Shown here: one piece after another, positions 1 to 12,552 of the stretch
Numbering within the stretch: position 1 is the stretch's first letter
Layout of the letters: every line of letters begins with the position of its first letter
Origin: Tetradesmus obliquus
Taxonomy: Eukaryota > Chlorophyta > Chlorophyceae > Sphaeropleales > Scenedesmaceae
Reading direction: 5' to 3'
Assembly (NCBI GenBank): GCA_030272155.1
Contig: CP126199.1
Location: 124,001 to 188,000 of the forward strand
Length of the DNA stretch: 64,000 bases
Notes under the pieces: model-generated
The model's database searches: none
What the model saw: the letters and a program-made list of their open reading frames with translations, nothing else
Told to the model about the DNA's origin: nothing
Position numbers and translations under genes: made by a program

Positions 1-230
1 TCACAGCTGCATGACATCTCAGGCTCATTGCACATCAAGCAGGTGTCCCGCAAATCATCAAGCGCACGGTTACATGACCATTCGCAAGTGTGTGGGGTAG
101 CCATGCAAACCATATTGGGTGGAACGCGCCAAACAGCTTCAGGGATAAGGCATAACAGGTGCTGCAGATATGCTGCACGCAACCAATAACTGACAACGCC
201 TGTTTTAAAGCAGCCACTTTCCAGCGTGAA
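1..230. other. 3' flank of the hydrolase gene, no gene seen
   Basis: No reading frame here has a recognisable domain or a splice-compatible link to the neighbour. On the minus strand this is downstream of the hydrolase stop, so it is probably 3' UTR and intergenic DNA. Confidence 0.5.
70..74 (-). terminator. possible TGTAA poly(A) signal of the hydrolase gene
   Basis: The plus strand reads TTACA, i.e. TGTAA on the minus strand, about 280 bases after the hydrolase stop. TGTAA is the usual polyadenylation signal in many chlorophyte algae. A five-base match can be chance. Confidence 0.3.
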
Positions 231-476
231 CTTCACACCTGGAGCCCAAGGTGATTCACCAGGAACTTTGCAAATTCTCGCTGCGCCTCTGGCACGTCCA
301 GTGACGCCTGGAACGCATGCCACATGTCCTCCCATGGTGACGCCACGCACTTCACACCTGGAGCCCAAGATGCTTCACCAGGAACTTTGCAAGTTCTCGC
401 TGCGCCTCCTGCGCCTCCGGAACATCCAATGACGCCTGGAATACGTGCCACATGCCCTCCCAGGGTGACACCACAG
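231..476 (-). repeat. tandem duplication of the hydrolase gene's 3' end
   Basis: A unit of about 119-127 bp occurs twice: 350-476 is the true 3' end of the last hydrolase exon and 231-349 is a diverged copy after the stop codon. The copy still reads as the same C-terminal peptide, ending HLGLQV and a stop, with several substitutions and a 6-base length difference. Because the stop lies inside the first unit, the copy is probably untranslated. Confidence 0.85.
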
Positions 477-2419
477 ACTCGACACCAGCGCTAATCAGCT
501 TCCTATGCAGCATCGTCGAAAGGCTCAGGAAAGAGTCCCGCAGCCCAACTTGTAACAGCGTGGGAGGAAAGCCCTTGAATGCCTCAACGCTAGCCTTCAA
601 CGGTGATACAAATGGATCCTGCAGCAGTGCTTTATTGCCGTTCACATATGTCAGCGCGGGCTGAGCGAGGTTTAGGGTATACTGAAGGAAGGGGTCGATA
701 CCCGTGAGCGTCGTCTGCGTATCTCCGGACTGCGTCAGATCCGCCCAGGGAGACATCAGCAGTGCTGCTCCCGGCAGGGGCAGCAGCTGCTGCTTTGCTT
801 TCAGCAGCAGTGCCAGCGCGAGGCCTCCGCCAGATGAGTCCCCGATGAGGGCAATGTTTTGGGGTTTGTAGCGGCGGCTGTTGAGCAGGGCTGTGTAGAC
901 CGCCATGGCATCGTCGAGTGCTGCGGGGAAGGGCGCATCGCATGCCAAGCGGAAATCGATGCAAAGCACCTGCAGCAGCAGTCGGCGCAGCACCAATGCT
1001 GTTCACTGTGTCTACTGTGTCTTGTGCTCAGTCCGACTGAGCCAACTGCAGAGTCTGCATCAAGCTGGCAGCATCTGTGTAAACAACATTGCTGCGGCAG
1101 CACATTGGGCGAAAAACGGTGCAACTTGTACTAAGTACTCACCAGGCTGCTAGGCAGTGCAAGCTGCTCACGCGCTGCTCACCTGTACACCCGCCAGCTG
1201 TGCAGCCATGGCTGTGACGTGCCACAGATGGTAGCAGGAGCCCTTGACATATGCACCTGGGCAGACCATAAAGCCAATGCAAGATGCGCACAGCAGCAGC
1301 AGCAGCAGCAGCAGCAAAAACAGGGCACCAGTCAATCTGTGAGTGTGTGGTGCTGAAGTGCCAGCAGCCGCTGGTGTGATCTACCCGCACAGATGCCATC
1401 TGCAGCTACTGCTGCGGTGCTTGTCTCCACCGCTACAGTTGTAAGCGCTGCAACACCAGTGCAAAATGCAGGATTCAGCACGTGCACAGGCTGTAGGCTT
1501 TAGGCAAACTTCAATTCCCAGGCACCTCCATGTGCGTAGACCAGAATCTTGTCAGCGTTGGCCTGCGGCATGCCGCGTGGGGTGCCAATGGTCACAGGCA
1601 CGCCGCCGAGTGTGTCATTGCGCACGTCTTGCAGGAACTTGGCTGCTGCCGCTGCACTGATGGGCCGCACGACGTCATCGTATGCTGCGGCCGCCTGCAG
1701 GAGGGCAGAGCAGGCAGGACGCGTGTACCGCCACATATTAATGACACACGGCAACGCCATGCAGAACTCGAGGTCGTGATCCCCGAGCCAAAACGGCAAA
1801 AGCAGAAGGAGCTGCTAGTTCATGCATGCCGGTAGAGTTTGGCCTGCAGTACCCCAGGCACAATGCCTGCTGCTTAGGGGGCAGGATGCATCAATGATGA
1901 CAACCGCGTGTGCACAACACAACACTTTCACCACATGGAACCTTGGGACGCCTCTCACTTCAACTGCATTAGTGCCTGTACACGTTTGCTAGCGACGCCT
2001 CCAACAAGCCTTTGCCATGCTGCTGTCGTGACGTCAGAGCGACGTGACATACCAAATCCCCATGCATACATCTAGCTGTGGTAGTGTCTCACCCGCTGGC
2101 CTGCTGCTTTGTCGTTCCAGCTCACTCCCGGCACCACATGCCTTTGGCGCAGGAACGCCTGCGCCTCCGTTGAGACTGTATCTGGTACGAAGCATAGGGG
2201 GTGCAGTGCGTCTGCTGGTGCCAACGTCTTCGTGCAGCGCCTGGGCTGGTGCTTGCTGTGCTGCTGCTGCTGCTGTTCCTGCTGCTTCTGCTTCTGCTGC
2301 TGCTGCGACTGCGGCTGCGACTGCGGCTGTTTGTTGACAAAAGGGAATGCTTGGGCAAATGCGGTACTCAGAGCCAAGACTAGCAGCACCGAGCACAGAT
2401 TCATCCCGGTGATGTTCAA
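352..2419 (-). CDS. secreted alpha/beta hydrolase (carboxylesterase / HSL-like family)
   Basis: Four exons on the minus strand: 2419-2093, 1694-1526, 1256-1183 and 969-352. They join with matching phases to 395 residues. The start at 2419 (or the in-frame Met at 2404) gives a hydrophobic signal peptide, then a Gln-rich linker (about residues 30-55). The oxyanion-hole motif HGGAYVKGS is assembled across the exon 2/3 junction, splitting a Gly codon, which strongly supports that intron. The nucleophile elbow GDSSGGG is in exon 4; a DPFVSP segment follows and the catalytic His is probably the WH near the C-terminus. Such enzymes hydrolyse carboxyl ester bonds; the substrate cannot be told. Introns 970-1182, 1257-1525 and 1695-2092 are GT-AG. 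The last exon is partly duplicated downstream. Confidence 0.82.
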
Positions 2420-5400
2420 GGTGCTTCGAAGTGGCCCAAAGCGGTAATGTCACAGTGAAGCGCAGGCCAAGACGTCTCCGAGAATGATTTATAGGGTATG
2501 TAGCTTGATCTCAGCGGTTGAATGCCGGCTGTCTGATGATTATCAAACCCTCCTTCCGTACCGGGTTCGTCTCTCTCACTTCGTTTTAGTATAAAGAATT
2601 GCATGGAAGACAGTACATTCTGCAAAAGCATGCAGCATATTGCTCACTCACATATCTAGAAGGGGCCCCCAGAGGCACCATGGCTGCTTCAACTTCAAGT
2701 TGCTGGTGTGCTTCTCCTGCTCTAGTCTTGTTCTGGTTTTACCTGCATTCAAAAGAAAACCTGGTCACACTTCGTCCTCAGATGCAAGTGCCAGGCATTT
2801 ATTTCTGCCGGCAGCTTGCACAGCTAGATAAGCTGATCAACCACCTACTGTTGATTACATGCAGGTCAATGAAGAGCGACGCATGGACCTGGACCATCTT
2901 GGAATCTGCTGTCATCATGACAGTGTATGATACACTGGCAGGGGGTGCTGTTACCTGTTCATGCAGCACATGATGATGCTCTGAGCATACCTTGAAAACT
3001 CAGTTAGTTCCGCATCATCTTGTTGCCAACCTTTGAACAGTAGCAGCTAACTAATTGCTTGGTTGATCAGCCCGATGCAAGCCGCGGCAGCGGCTGTGCA
3101 GCTGGCATGCCAGCACCAAGGCCCCACACAACTTGCAACACAATGAGGCACAATGCAGGTGCATCACTGGCACCAATCTGGCCTGCACGCAACATGCAGC
3201 GAACACAGCCATCCATACAACACTGTGTCTTGACGCAGCAACCACAGTAGTACACCGCACGCTGCTGCTCTGCGGCGCGTCATAACAAAGTACACCTTTC
3301 TAGGAGAAATAATAGGTGCCAGAATCTGCGGCCATCGCAAACCCAACAAAAAAAGACGGGCGTGGATAGATGCTAACTCCACCAACACGTTGTTCAGTGG
3401 GTGAAGCCCGCTGCCAGCTGCTCTCACAGCATATAGGCAACCTGCATCGAAGCATCGCCACGCTAGTGTACAAAGATGCCTGGCAGCGCCGCCACCTGAT
3501 GACAGCGGCAACACTGCCAAGGCATGCTGCACTAGGAAAAAGAAGAAGATTGCTCCACAGCAAATGCATACACACAGCAGCCCAGGCAGCTGCTGCACCA
3601 CGTGCGCCAACTCCGTGCTTGCCGGTGCCCTGCATGGCATCAGGCTATGCACAGTGTTGCTTGCAGCAAATGGCTACAGCAGGTGCTTGCCAGGTACCTG
3701 AAATCAAGCCTCAGAGCCACACCTGCTGCTCTGCTCACGGCCACCCCAGAAATAGTGCAAACAAGGAGCCCCATGGCTCACAAGACAGCCTGCACATGGG
3801 GCAGCATAGCTGTTGCGCAGCGGGCAACGCCTGCATGCCCAGCTGAGGCACAAGGGATGCTTCTCAACCAGTTTGCGCTTGATTGGTTGTTCTTCAAACG
3901 TTGAATGCAGCAATGTTCATGAAGCCAGCAAAGCAAAGCAGAATGCACGCGTCGCACCAGCCACACAGGGCTCACCACTGCTGTGAGAAGCACTGGCAGC
4001 ATAGCTGCGACCTTGCCTATTGTACATGCATGCAGTAACCGCTACTGCTCCCCATGCTCAACAAGCACAACATGTGCAGCAAGTTTCTGGCACATCATAC
4101 TGGCCATACCTTTCGATAGCCTCTTGCTGCGGCAACAAGACACCCACGACTGGACCAACTGCGAGACGTAGCTGTTGGGAACAACCAGTACTGTAACTAG
4201 CAGCCCTGTCCTCTGCTGCCCTGCACAGTCAGCACGCTGGTGCTGCTGCGGCCAGGTCAGGTAAGGAAGCAGCAGCTGATTCCACAGCAGCAGCAACAGT
4301 AACGCACCCAGATGACAGCTGACGTACCATCCTGCCAGTGCATAACGCCGCTGCAGTGACAAACAGTGTCCTCAGCCTGCACGCTCGACTGCCTGCCAAC
4401 ATCTGCAACAGTCCTGCAGCGATCTCAGCATAACAAAGAATGCAATAGAACTCTTCATCATCATCTCCAACGCGGATGGTGTACAGGACACTAAGCTACC
4501 CTAAGATAAGCATCGGCGCAAGCAGCGCCATGGCACCCAATCAACACAGGTGCATGCACCGCACAGGCACCGCCACAATGTGTGGCAGCAGATGTGGCAC
4601 AAGGCATGCATGCTGCACGTGGTGTATGCCACACAGCTCTGTTCGCCCATTTCAGATGCATGGCAAACAGACAGGAAGCAAGGCAGCAGCGCGGCACTCA
4701 ACATGGAGAAACGTGAGGTGTTCAGCGGCCTTCGCGGCCGTGGCAGTCGACGCAACACACGCTCGGCTTTCACCACCACAGCACTGACACCACAGAAGAC
4801 TTTGGCCACATTTGGCCTGCTACGGTGTGCTTCACAACGCTCGCTTGCAGCATGCATCCTGCATCTCTCGTGCCGCAGGTGACATCGCCTGCACAGCTAG
4901 CATACAGACACGACAGCTCAGTTTGGCTGCAGCACAGGCTGGATCTGCTCCAGCTCACCACACATGTTTTTTTCTCGCTCACACAGAATTAAGCCCACAT
5001 GCACTATGTACGGGCTCACTTGTACAGGGCCGCCATTGACCATGAAGTATGACACACACACACCAAGCATCTCACTCGGGAGTAGTACAAGCTCTCAACA
5101 AGCGCCGCCGCTATGTAGCAGGCGCATACCAGCAGCCGCTGGCAACGGCAAAGCGTGCTGGGCCTTGCAGCATGTCAAACAATGTAACCCTACATCGCAT
5201 ACCCGATACAAGCTCACTACTCGCCAGGCAGAATGAACCTGCTCTGGTCATGTTGTACATGTGGCATGGCGATAAGCCAATGCCCCACCACTGCTGAGGG
5301 ACATGCTTTTATTGGCTGCATATTTGCCGTTTGAGCACTGCCCCGCATCCATCTCAGCCCAAGCCTTCCGTACATCTCCAAACCCTAGTCACTGCAAAGA

Positions 5401-5443
5401 CACAAGGAACATCTCCAAACGTGATGGAGCAGACATGGCTGCA
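2420..5443. other. about 3 kb with no supportable gene
   Basis: Only short frames without domain content or consistent splice phases occur here. The left part is the upstream flank of the hydrolase gene, the right part the 3' flank of the cystinosin-like gene. A dispersed-repeat copy lies near 2620-2790. The Leu-rich minus-strand frame at 4042-4362 was considered and not accepted. Confidence 0.5.
2620..2790. repeat. dispersed repeat, copy 1 (matches 28315-28480)
   Basis: The segment shares an ordered series of near-identical blocks with 28315-28480, both on the plus strand: a CTCACTCACAT block, a CCATGGCTGC / CCGTGGCTGC block and a TTACCTGCA...CCTGGTCA block, at similar spacing. The copies are clearly diverged. 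The family is unknown; a decayed mobile-element fragment is possible. Confidence 0.55.
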
Positions 5444-6839
5444 TCATGTACGTGACTTGCCAGCCTTCTCAGCATTGACTACAACACGCTCTGCGCGCCG
5501 AACCAGCCGCCGCACCAGCCCAATGTTGTTGCTGCTCGAGTTCACCCTGGCCAGCACCGGCTCAGGGCTGCTGCTGTCAGCATCACTGCTGCTGCTGCTG
5601 CTGCTGCCAGAGGCGCTGCTGCCGCCCCTGTACAGCACATAGTGCTGCAGGATGAACACGATGTCGAAGCCGATGCTGATGGCTGCGATGCCCAGCTTCG
5701 CTGGGTTGCCGGTGATCACCGACAGGTCGGCGCGCGCGGCAGCATTCAGTCCAATCTGCGCAAACGACAGCACGCCGCCCGCCAGGTCCAGCAGCACGTT
5801 GTTGATCTGCCAGCCCTCCGTGCTGCGGCGCTTGTGGTTGAGCAGCGCCTGCGGCGTGTACTTGATGAGCGTCATGATCACCTTGGTGGTGCCCAGGAAG
5901 TACAGCAGCGGCAGCCACGCCTCGCAGTCCTCCAGCCCGCAGGTGCTGCCCACATGGCCGCAGTACGCGGCGACTGCTCCCAGCACTGCAACTGCAGTAA
6001 CTTCGCATGCACGGGACGTTGATAGCCCTGGCAGCAGCGGCTTTGCTGCGCTGCTGCTGCTGCTGCTGGCTGCGCTACCGCTGCTGTTGCCACCATACAG
6101 GTAGCACTGGTATAGCGTAAACAGAGACACTACAAGCGCGTGCCCTGCAAACAGCACGTCGCACAGCGGCACGTCTGGTAGGCTGCCTGCATGCGCTGCC
6201 ATGTATGACGCCTGCACTCCCGGGCTGAAGTACAGCGCTGATGTGTAGGCTGTGTAAGCTGCGTAGCCGATGACGCTGTACACCAGGTAGTCTGCGCTGA
6301 GGCCGTCGACCTTCTTGCGGCGCCAGTTCTCAAACACTTGCGGCTGCAAAAAGAGAGCCACGCATGTTCAGGGCAGGGCAGGCGCGGAGAGCACAGCGTC
6401 AGTGGTCTGTTCAAGCCCAACACCACTTGGCTGAAGAGCACTGCACAGCCCAACCCGCGTCCATAATCTTATGCATGTCCTGCAAGTGACTCATCGCACA
6501 GGATGCGGCCTGAGTGCTCCATTTTGGGGGCCAGCTGCAAGTCATGTGCTGCCAAACCAAGCAGGCGACCATGCTGAGCCACCCAGCAAACTGCTCCTTC
6601 ACCAGCCATTGCATTATGGGATGCCAGCCTGCTGATTTTGTCAGAAAACTCACATAGAAGCTGATGGACCACGCCAGGAAGTAGCTCCAGCCCAGCATGT
6701 TGGAGGGCACGGCTGCCCAGCTGCCCTGCAGGCTCTCCTCCACGCCCCAGGGGCTCGCGCCCAGTGCCATGCCACCCAGCAGGCTCGCTGCCAGTGTGAA
6801 CATCGCTATCTGGTTGTCACGGCTGTTGCTGGTGTTTTC
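5444..6839 (-). CDS. CTNS: cystinosin-like PQ-loop transporter (5' end unresolved)
   Basis: Exons 6839-6654 (62 codons) and 6343-5444 (300 codons with stop) join in phase 0. The joined product has the cystinosin pattern: SISFYPQVFENWRRK, formed across the junction, is PQ-loop 1, and IKYTPQALLNHKRRSTEGW is PQ-loop 2. About seven membrane segments follow, and the late FDIVFILQHYVLY segment carries the conserved Asp of the family. Cystinosins export cystine from lysosomes or vacuoles by proton symport. Odd points are Ser-rich insertions in a central loop and in the tail. Exon 6839 begins at an acceptor, so at least one upstream exon exists. A candidate in phase 0 ends at a GTGAGC donor at 7235 with a Met at 7399, but its peptide is not recognisable. 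Confidence 0.85.
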
Positions 6840-8552
6840 CTGCAAGCAGACAGCATCAGCGGCAGAGTGTGGCACAGCAACACTGTTAACAAAATGGCAG
6901 AAACTGCTAATCAGCGGCAGCTGCCGTGCTAGTATGTTGTTGGTGGCGAAGATGCCATACTTGTGCGCGGCTGTGCCTCAAAGCAGCTGGTAGCTGGGGC
7001 CGTGTGGGACAGCTGTCCAACACCACACCACAGTGCATGCTCAACAACACCTGACTGAGCACCAGCTGCTGCGAAACCCTAGCAGCTGTGCAGCCGCATA
7101 GCCATACGGTGGTCGTCAAGAGCACAGTAAGCTGCGGCAAGTACCCAGTATGCACGCCACAACGCCACTTGCTGGCAGTGGTAGCGTTGCAGCCGAGAGG
7201 ATGCTGCCGCGCGCAGGTGTGCAGGGTTGCTCACCACCAGCATGTTCGTCGTGTTCTTCTCATCCTGATGCACTGTTGTATGCAGCTGCTGGCGCTCAGC
7301 TCGGGCTTGCACGAGGTGTCGCTTCAGCTGTGCCCCTGTGCCAACAAAGCGGCAGGCTCTGACTACACGTGGCCCTAAACTGACTCCTGGGCAAGCCATG
7401 TTCCTCGAGAGCAGCATGGCTGGCGCAACTAGCTACGTGCAAGCACTCAGGGTAGGACGCTGACAACCCCTCCTATGCGATGTGGTTTTGACGTCCAGTG
7501 CAATTTAAGGTTCTCTAGACAAACGATCACAAGTCGACGACCTTCGACGGCTCCTTGCATGATGTAGTAGAGGACCAAAGAGGGCCTGCAGAACCCCGAC
7601 CTCTAAACCTAGGCGAGTGAGGGCTCAGAGCTGCAGTTGTTTGGCGAAAACAGTACTTCAAACAAATAGCTAAGCAGTTTAGGTTAGGGGGAGAAATGGA
7701 CGTCTTGGTGCCTTGTTTAGTCAATAATTTTTGTTTTTGAACTCGTCGTCAGCAGCATCAACGCAAAATATGTTGCAGTCGGAATGAGCTCTTGAGTAAA
7801 AATGGTTTCCTGGCGACGCAGCTCGGAGAATGTCGCCACAGAAAACTTTCATCCACTTACTGGTGCGTGCCCTTGTATGGTTGTAGCATGCTATAAAGCT
7901 CGAGCACTCGTTTAAATTTGTTTCTGATTATTGCTGGGCAGAACAAGCACTTGTGGGCACTACAAACCCAGCGTTTGTCACTACCGGTGCAAGCGCGCCA
8001 TTGGCCAGCAGGGGCGCGCAGCAACAATCATCAACTTTCAGCGTGTTTTCACTCACTGCCGCAGTGCACCGAGCAAGCCCTCATGCCCAGGGTTGGGTAG
8101 GGAATGGAGATGGTCTACAGGCACTGCTAGCAGCGCGGCAGGGTACCAGCAAAGGCACAGCCCCTAGCCAACCTCACTGCAGCCAGCATGGCCCGTCAAG
8201 GACACCTGAGCGCATCAGCAGGAGCCAACCATCCAGCCCTTCACGTACCAGGCGTAAGCACAGCTCACAGATGCAGCTCGGCCCCAGGCTACAGCTGCAG
8301 CTACAGCACATGCAACCAGTGTGCAAGGAAACTCAAGTATTGCCATGTCCGCATTAGCAGAGACGACAGGCCAGAGTTACTTGTGCCTGACAAGCAGCAC
8401 TCACTACTAGCAATGTTCAGGCTTGGACTGTGCTGCACTTGTGACGTGGGCCGTCCCTGCAGCTGTAGCTGTGCTGAGGCACAGCCATGACGCGCAGGGG
8501 CACTGCGTCTACCTAACCGTCTTTGCGTGCTTTGGCTTACATGCACCTGCAG
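6840..8552. other. flank between cystinosin and kinase genes; probably holds both 5' ends
   Basis: On the minus strand 7235-7399 is a weak candidate first exon for the cystinosin-like gene. On the plus strand an ATG at 8188 opens 22 codons ending at a GTAAGC donor near 8254, a candidate first exon for the kinase. Its phase (0) does not match the phase 1 needed at 8553, so another exon or another start is required. 7400-7950 is poorer in CAG and shows no gene. Confidence 0.35.
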
Positions 8553-11500
8553 GGATCAGCAGCGATCGGGGCCAGCAATATGCGATCAGCAGCTCAACCG
8601 GCACAGCTGGTACTGGCAGCAGCAGTGCAGCAGCAGGCGGCAGCCCCAGCAGCGCACGCGGGCAGGCAGGCTTCTGGGGCAGGACCTATGGCAGGCCCTC
8701 CTCCAACCCAGCCCCCAGCAGGCCAGCTGCAGGACATCTGGCCAGCGCCACTGGCGTGGGCCCGGGCCGCTCCGTGACGCCAGGCAGGGGGGCTGCAGGC
8801 AGCGCCACGGCGGCATGGTACAGCGGCAGCGGCAGCCAGCAACCGCAGCTGGTTGGAGACTTCTTCACTGCACAGTCACTCAAAGTCCCGCAACGACTGG
8901 GTGAGCTGGCCAGGGCACATGTGTGCATGGGTGTGTGTTCAAGCTGAGCATAGCCACAACAGAAAGCGTGGGCAAAGGCCCTGTCCAGCTGACCCTGCAT
9001 GGCAACTCATAAGGCGTGCTGCCAGCCGCTGCAGCTCTCCAGATAAGCAGCTGCACCAAAGCAACAAATCAAAACCCCAACAAAATCAATACATGACACC
9101 TGACTGTCCTGTGCTGTGTGACTGTTCTGCAGCGCACTCTCCATACCTCAGCAGCAGCATCAAGGCACAGCCTGGCACCACAGTACTGCAGCCCAGCAGC
9201 CCATACAGCCCCAAGGTGCGCAGCCATGCGACATCCGCCCAGCAGCAGCAGCAGCAGCAGCACACCCAGCAGCATCAGAGGCAGCATGCTGATGATGCGA
9301 GTGCTACTCCTGATGGCAGTGGCGGCCTGCAGTGCCCACCCTCGCCGGACCCAATTGCTGCTGCCAAGCTGGGCTACGCCTTCAGCTTCCACCGCTCCAG
9401 CGCCTCCAAGGTACGGGGCCGCTGCAGCTGCAGGAGCAGGCAGTGCAGGCTGTTGAACAGGCAGCTGCATGCAGAGTTTATGTCAGTGCATGTCATGGAG
9501 TCCTGTGCACGTTTTGCCCGACCATCTTGCTGCTTGTTGTCTTCTCTCTGATACAGAAGCAGCAAGTAATCGCACTAGCACACACTGCGCTCAACCTGCA
9601 ATGCCTATGTTGTATGCTTTTCCTGCCAGCAGCAGCATCAGCAGCAGCAGCAGATACAGCAGCACCAGCAGCCGGCTGCGGCAGCTGGCCTGCGCTCATC
9701 GCTGGAGGGCAGCCTACGGCCAGCGAGAGGCCCGGGAGCACTGGCACCACACAGCCCCACCGCCAGCTCGGGCAGCACAGGCAGCGCCAGCAGCGCTGCA
9801 GCAGCAGCACGCTCGTCCGCCTTCCGTAGCAGCAGATACACTGGCAGCAGCACTTCACCAGGCAGCGGTAGCAGCAGCAGTAGGGCACGGACACCCCCTG
9901 CTAATGGCAGCAGCAGCCCAAGCTCTAACAGCAGCTCAATCAATGTATCATTTAACACGCAAAAGCACTCATCGCGCCAACAACAGCAGCAGCAGCCACG
10001 CCAAACAACACAGCAGCAGGCAATGCTACTGCTGCAACACCAACACCAGCAGCAGCTGATGCGTCAACAGCAGCTACACAGCAGCGACCAGCATGCCAGC
10101 CTGGACCAGCAGCACAGCCAGCAGCAGTCTTCAGGTCAACTGACAGTCAACGCCTCAGGCCAGCTGTCCGGCCTAAGCATCATGGGGCCCAGCAGCAGCA
10201 GCAGCATTGGCGGCAGGCCACTGACAGCAAAGGGCAGCTCACGCGCCGAGCTCAGGTCAGAGCTCACAGCCCCCAGCCCAGCAGCAGCAGCTGGTGCTGC
10301 TGGACCTGGGCCTGCTGCCAGCGCCGGCAGCATCAACTTCACCCAGCAGGGCATGAACCTTGACCCGCAGTCGTGGTCAACGTTCCTGTCTGTGGGCGGC
10401 AATGCGGCAGCGGCCAGGCAAGCACTGCAGCAGCTGCAGCAAGCCCAGGCTGGCGTGACAGCTGCTGCGGGTATGAGCACGCGCAGCAGCCTGCAATCCC
10501 AGATGCTGGCAGACCTAGGGCTAGGCAACCTTGTGAGCAGTGCTGCTGCAGCAGCAGGGGCAACAGGCACAGTGGCTAACGCAGCTGCAGGCGGCAGCAG
10601 TGCTAGCAGCAGTGCGGGAAGCAGCCACAGCGTGTCTCGCCAGGCTAGCGGCAGCACAGCCGCGGTGTCAATGCAGCGGCAGCCATCAGCGCCTTTGCCA
10701 ATCTCGCAGTCAGCAGCAGGTGGCTCCGGGGTGTCGCAGCATTCCAGCAGCTCAAACGTGACAAACGCGTTGTGGTCAGGCAGCGGGGCAGCTGCAAAGT
10801 TGATCCTGCAGTCTGCGGCGGAGGCTCTTGCAGCAGCAGCCAGCCCTGCGGCAGCAGCTGCTGCCATCATGCGCCAGTCAGTAGAGGCAGAGGCCCGGCA
10901 GGCAGCTGATGCCAGCGCTACTGCAGTAGATGGCAGTGATGATGCTGCAGCCGTGCCTGGCCCGTTGCATGCTGGCCTGCTGCGGCCCAGATCAGGGCAG
11001 AACCTGCTCAGCCCCGTCACTCAGCAGCAGCAGCAACAGCAGCCGAGTGCAGGGCAACAGCATGCTGGCACCAGCTCAAAGCAGCCACAGACATATCTGC
11101 AGCAGCTGCAGCAGCAACAGCAGTTCCAGCTGCATCAGCAGCAGCAGCAGCAGCAACATGCAGCCGCCCTTGCAGCTGCGAGTGCAGCCAGCACTGCTAA
11201 CAGCACAGTCGCTCAGCAGCAGCAGCAGCAGCAGCAGGAAGCATACAGTGGCAGTGCTCAAGCAGCAGCAGCAGCAAGGTTTGTGCAAACTCCATCTGGT
11301 GCTTTGCGGCGGAGAAGCGCCACTGAGATGCTGAGCAACGGTGGCGTCAACAGCAGCAGCACCGCCCCTAGAAGCAGCGGAGACTGGGGCAGCGCAGCAA
11401 GCAGCAACAGCAGCAGCCTGGCTGGAGCGGCACCCGCTGCATCCCAGCAGCAGCAGCAGCAGCAACACATCAGCAGTGGTAGTGGCGGCAGTGCCAGCCC

Positions 11501-12217
11501 CATCGCAAGCTCCCGGGAGTTCAGAGAAGCAGCAGCAGCAGCAGCAGCTGCAGCTGGATCCTTCAGCTCCTCGCCGCAGCAGGGCTCCCCGCTGCGGCGG
11601 CCCTCGGACCTGGGCGGCAGCGGCAGCAGCAGCGGCTCGCCCATGGCCCGGCTGCAGGGCGATTGGGGCACGCTGACAGGCATGCGCGGCTCTGGCTGGG
11701 GCAATGGAGGCGCTGAGAGCAGCGCAGAGCTGTCCACTGACTGCCACAGCGCTGGCAGCTGGTCATCTGTCGGGGCAGGCCCTGCGCCCGGCACGCCTGT
11801 GGCACCAGCTGGGCCTGGCCCCAGCCCGTTGAGCATGAGCAGCACGCATGGCAGCTACAGTGTCGGAGCAGCAGCTGCTGCTAGCGTGCGCAGGTCACTT
11901 GCTTTTGGCGAACCTGCGGGTGCTGGCAGCGGCGGTAGCATGACTGGCAGTGCAGCGTATGCAGGCATGCGGGTCACACAGTCTGCAGACATGAGCATGG
12001 GGATGGCGGCAGCACATGCATCTGCAGCAGCTGAGGCTGCCGCAGAGGGTGCTGCTGTGCACCAGCGGACCAGCTCTGCCAGCGGCAGCAGCCCTTACCA
12101 GCAGCGGCCATCCATCGCCTCACGGGACGGCAGCATCATTGCCGGCCAGGCACCAGCAGCTGCCCTGGCAGCAGCAGTGGGAGCAGCACCAGCACCAGCG
12201 AGCACCAGGGCGCCTGC

Positions 12218-12250
<33 letters not shown>

Positions 12251-12508
12251 TGCCAAGCAGCAGCAGCAGCAGCAAATGTACCAGGCAACCCCGCCGGCCA
12301 CTGCTGCTGTTGGCGCTGCAGCATCACCTCAGGCAGCCATCCGCGGAGCAGCACAGCCTGAGATGGTGCCTGCTGTCAGGACGTCTGTCAGGACCAGCAG
12401 CAGCAGCAATGGCCCGGTGGCAGCAGCAATTGCGGAAGCAGCAGCAGCCTCAAGGCAAGCAGAGGCGCAGGCAGCTTCAGCAGCAGCTGTCAGGGCTGCC
12501 ATGCAGGC

Positions 12509-12552
<44 letters not shown>

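Noticed and set aside
2034..2453. Longer frame overlapping the first hydrolase exon
   Set aside because: It lacks the signal peptide and does not continue in phase into the exon at 1694; the 2419 frame does.
4042..4362. Minus-strand frame with a Leu-rich membrane-like stretch
   Set aside because: The Leu run comes from a CTG-type repeat; no splice partners and no family resemblance.
10136..11020. Long minus-strand frame opposite the kinase exon
   Set aside because: It is the shadow of a CAG-rich exon; triplet repeats keep all frames open and the peptide is only Ala/Leu/Cys runs.
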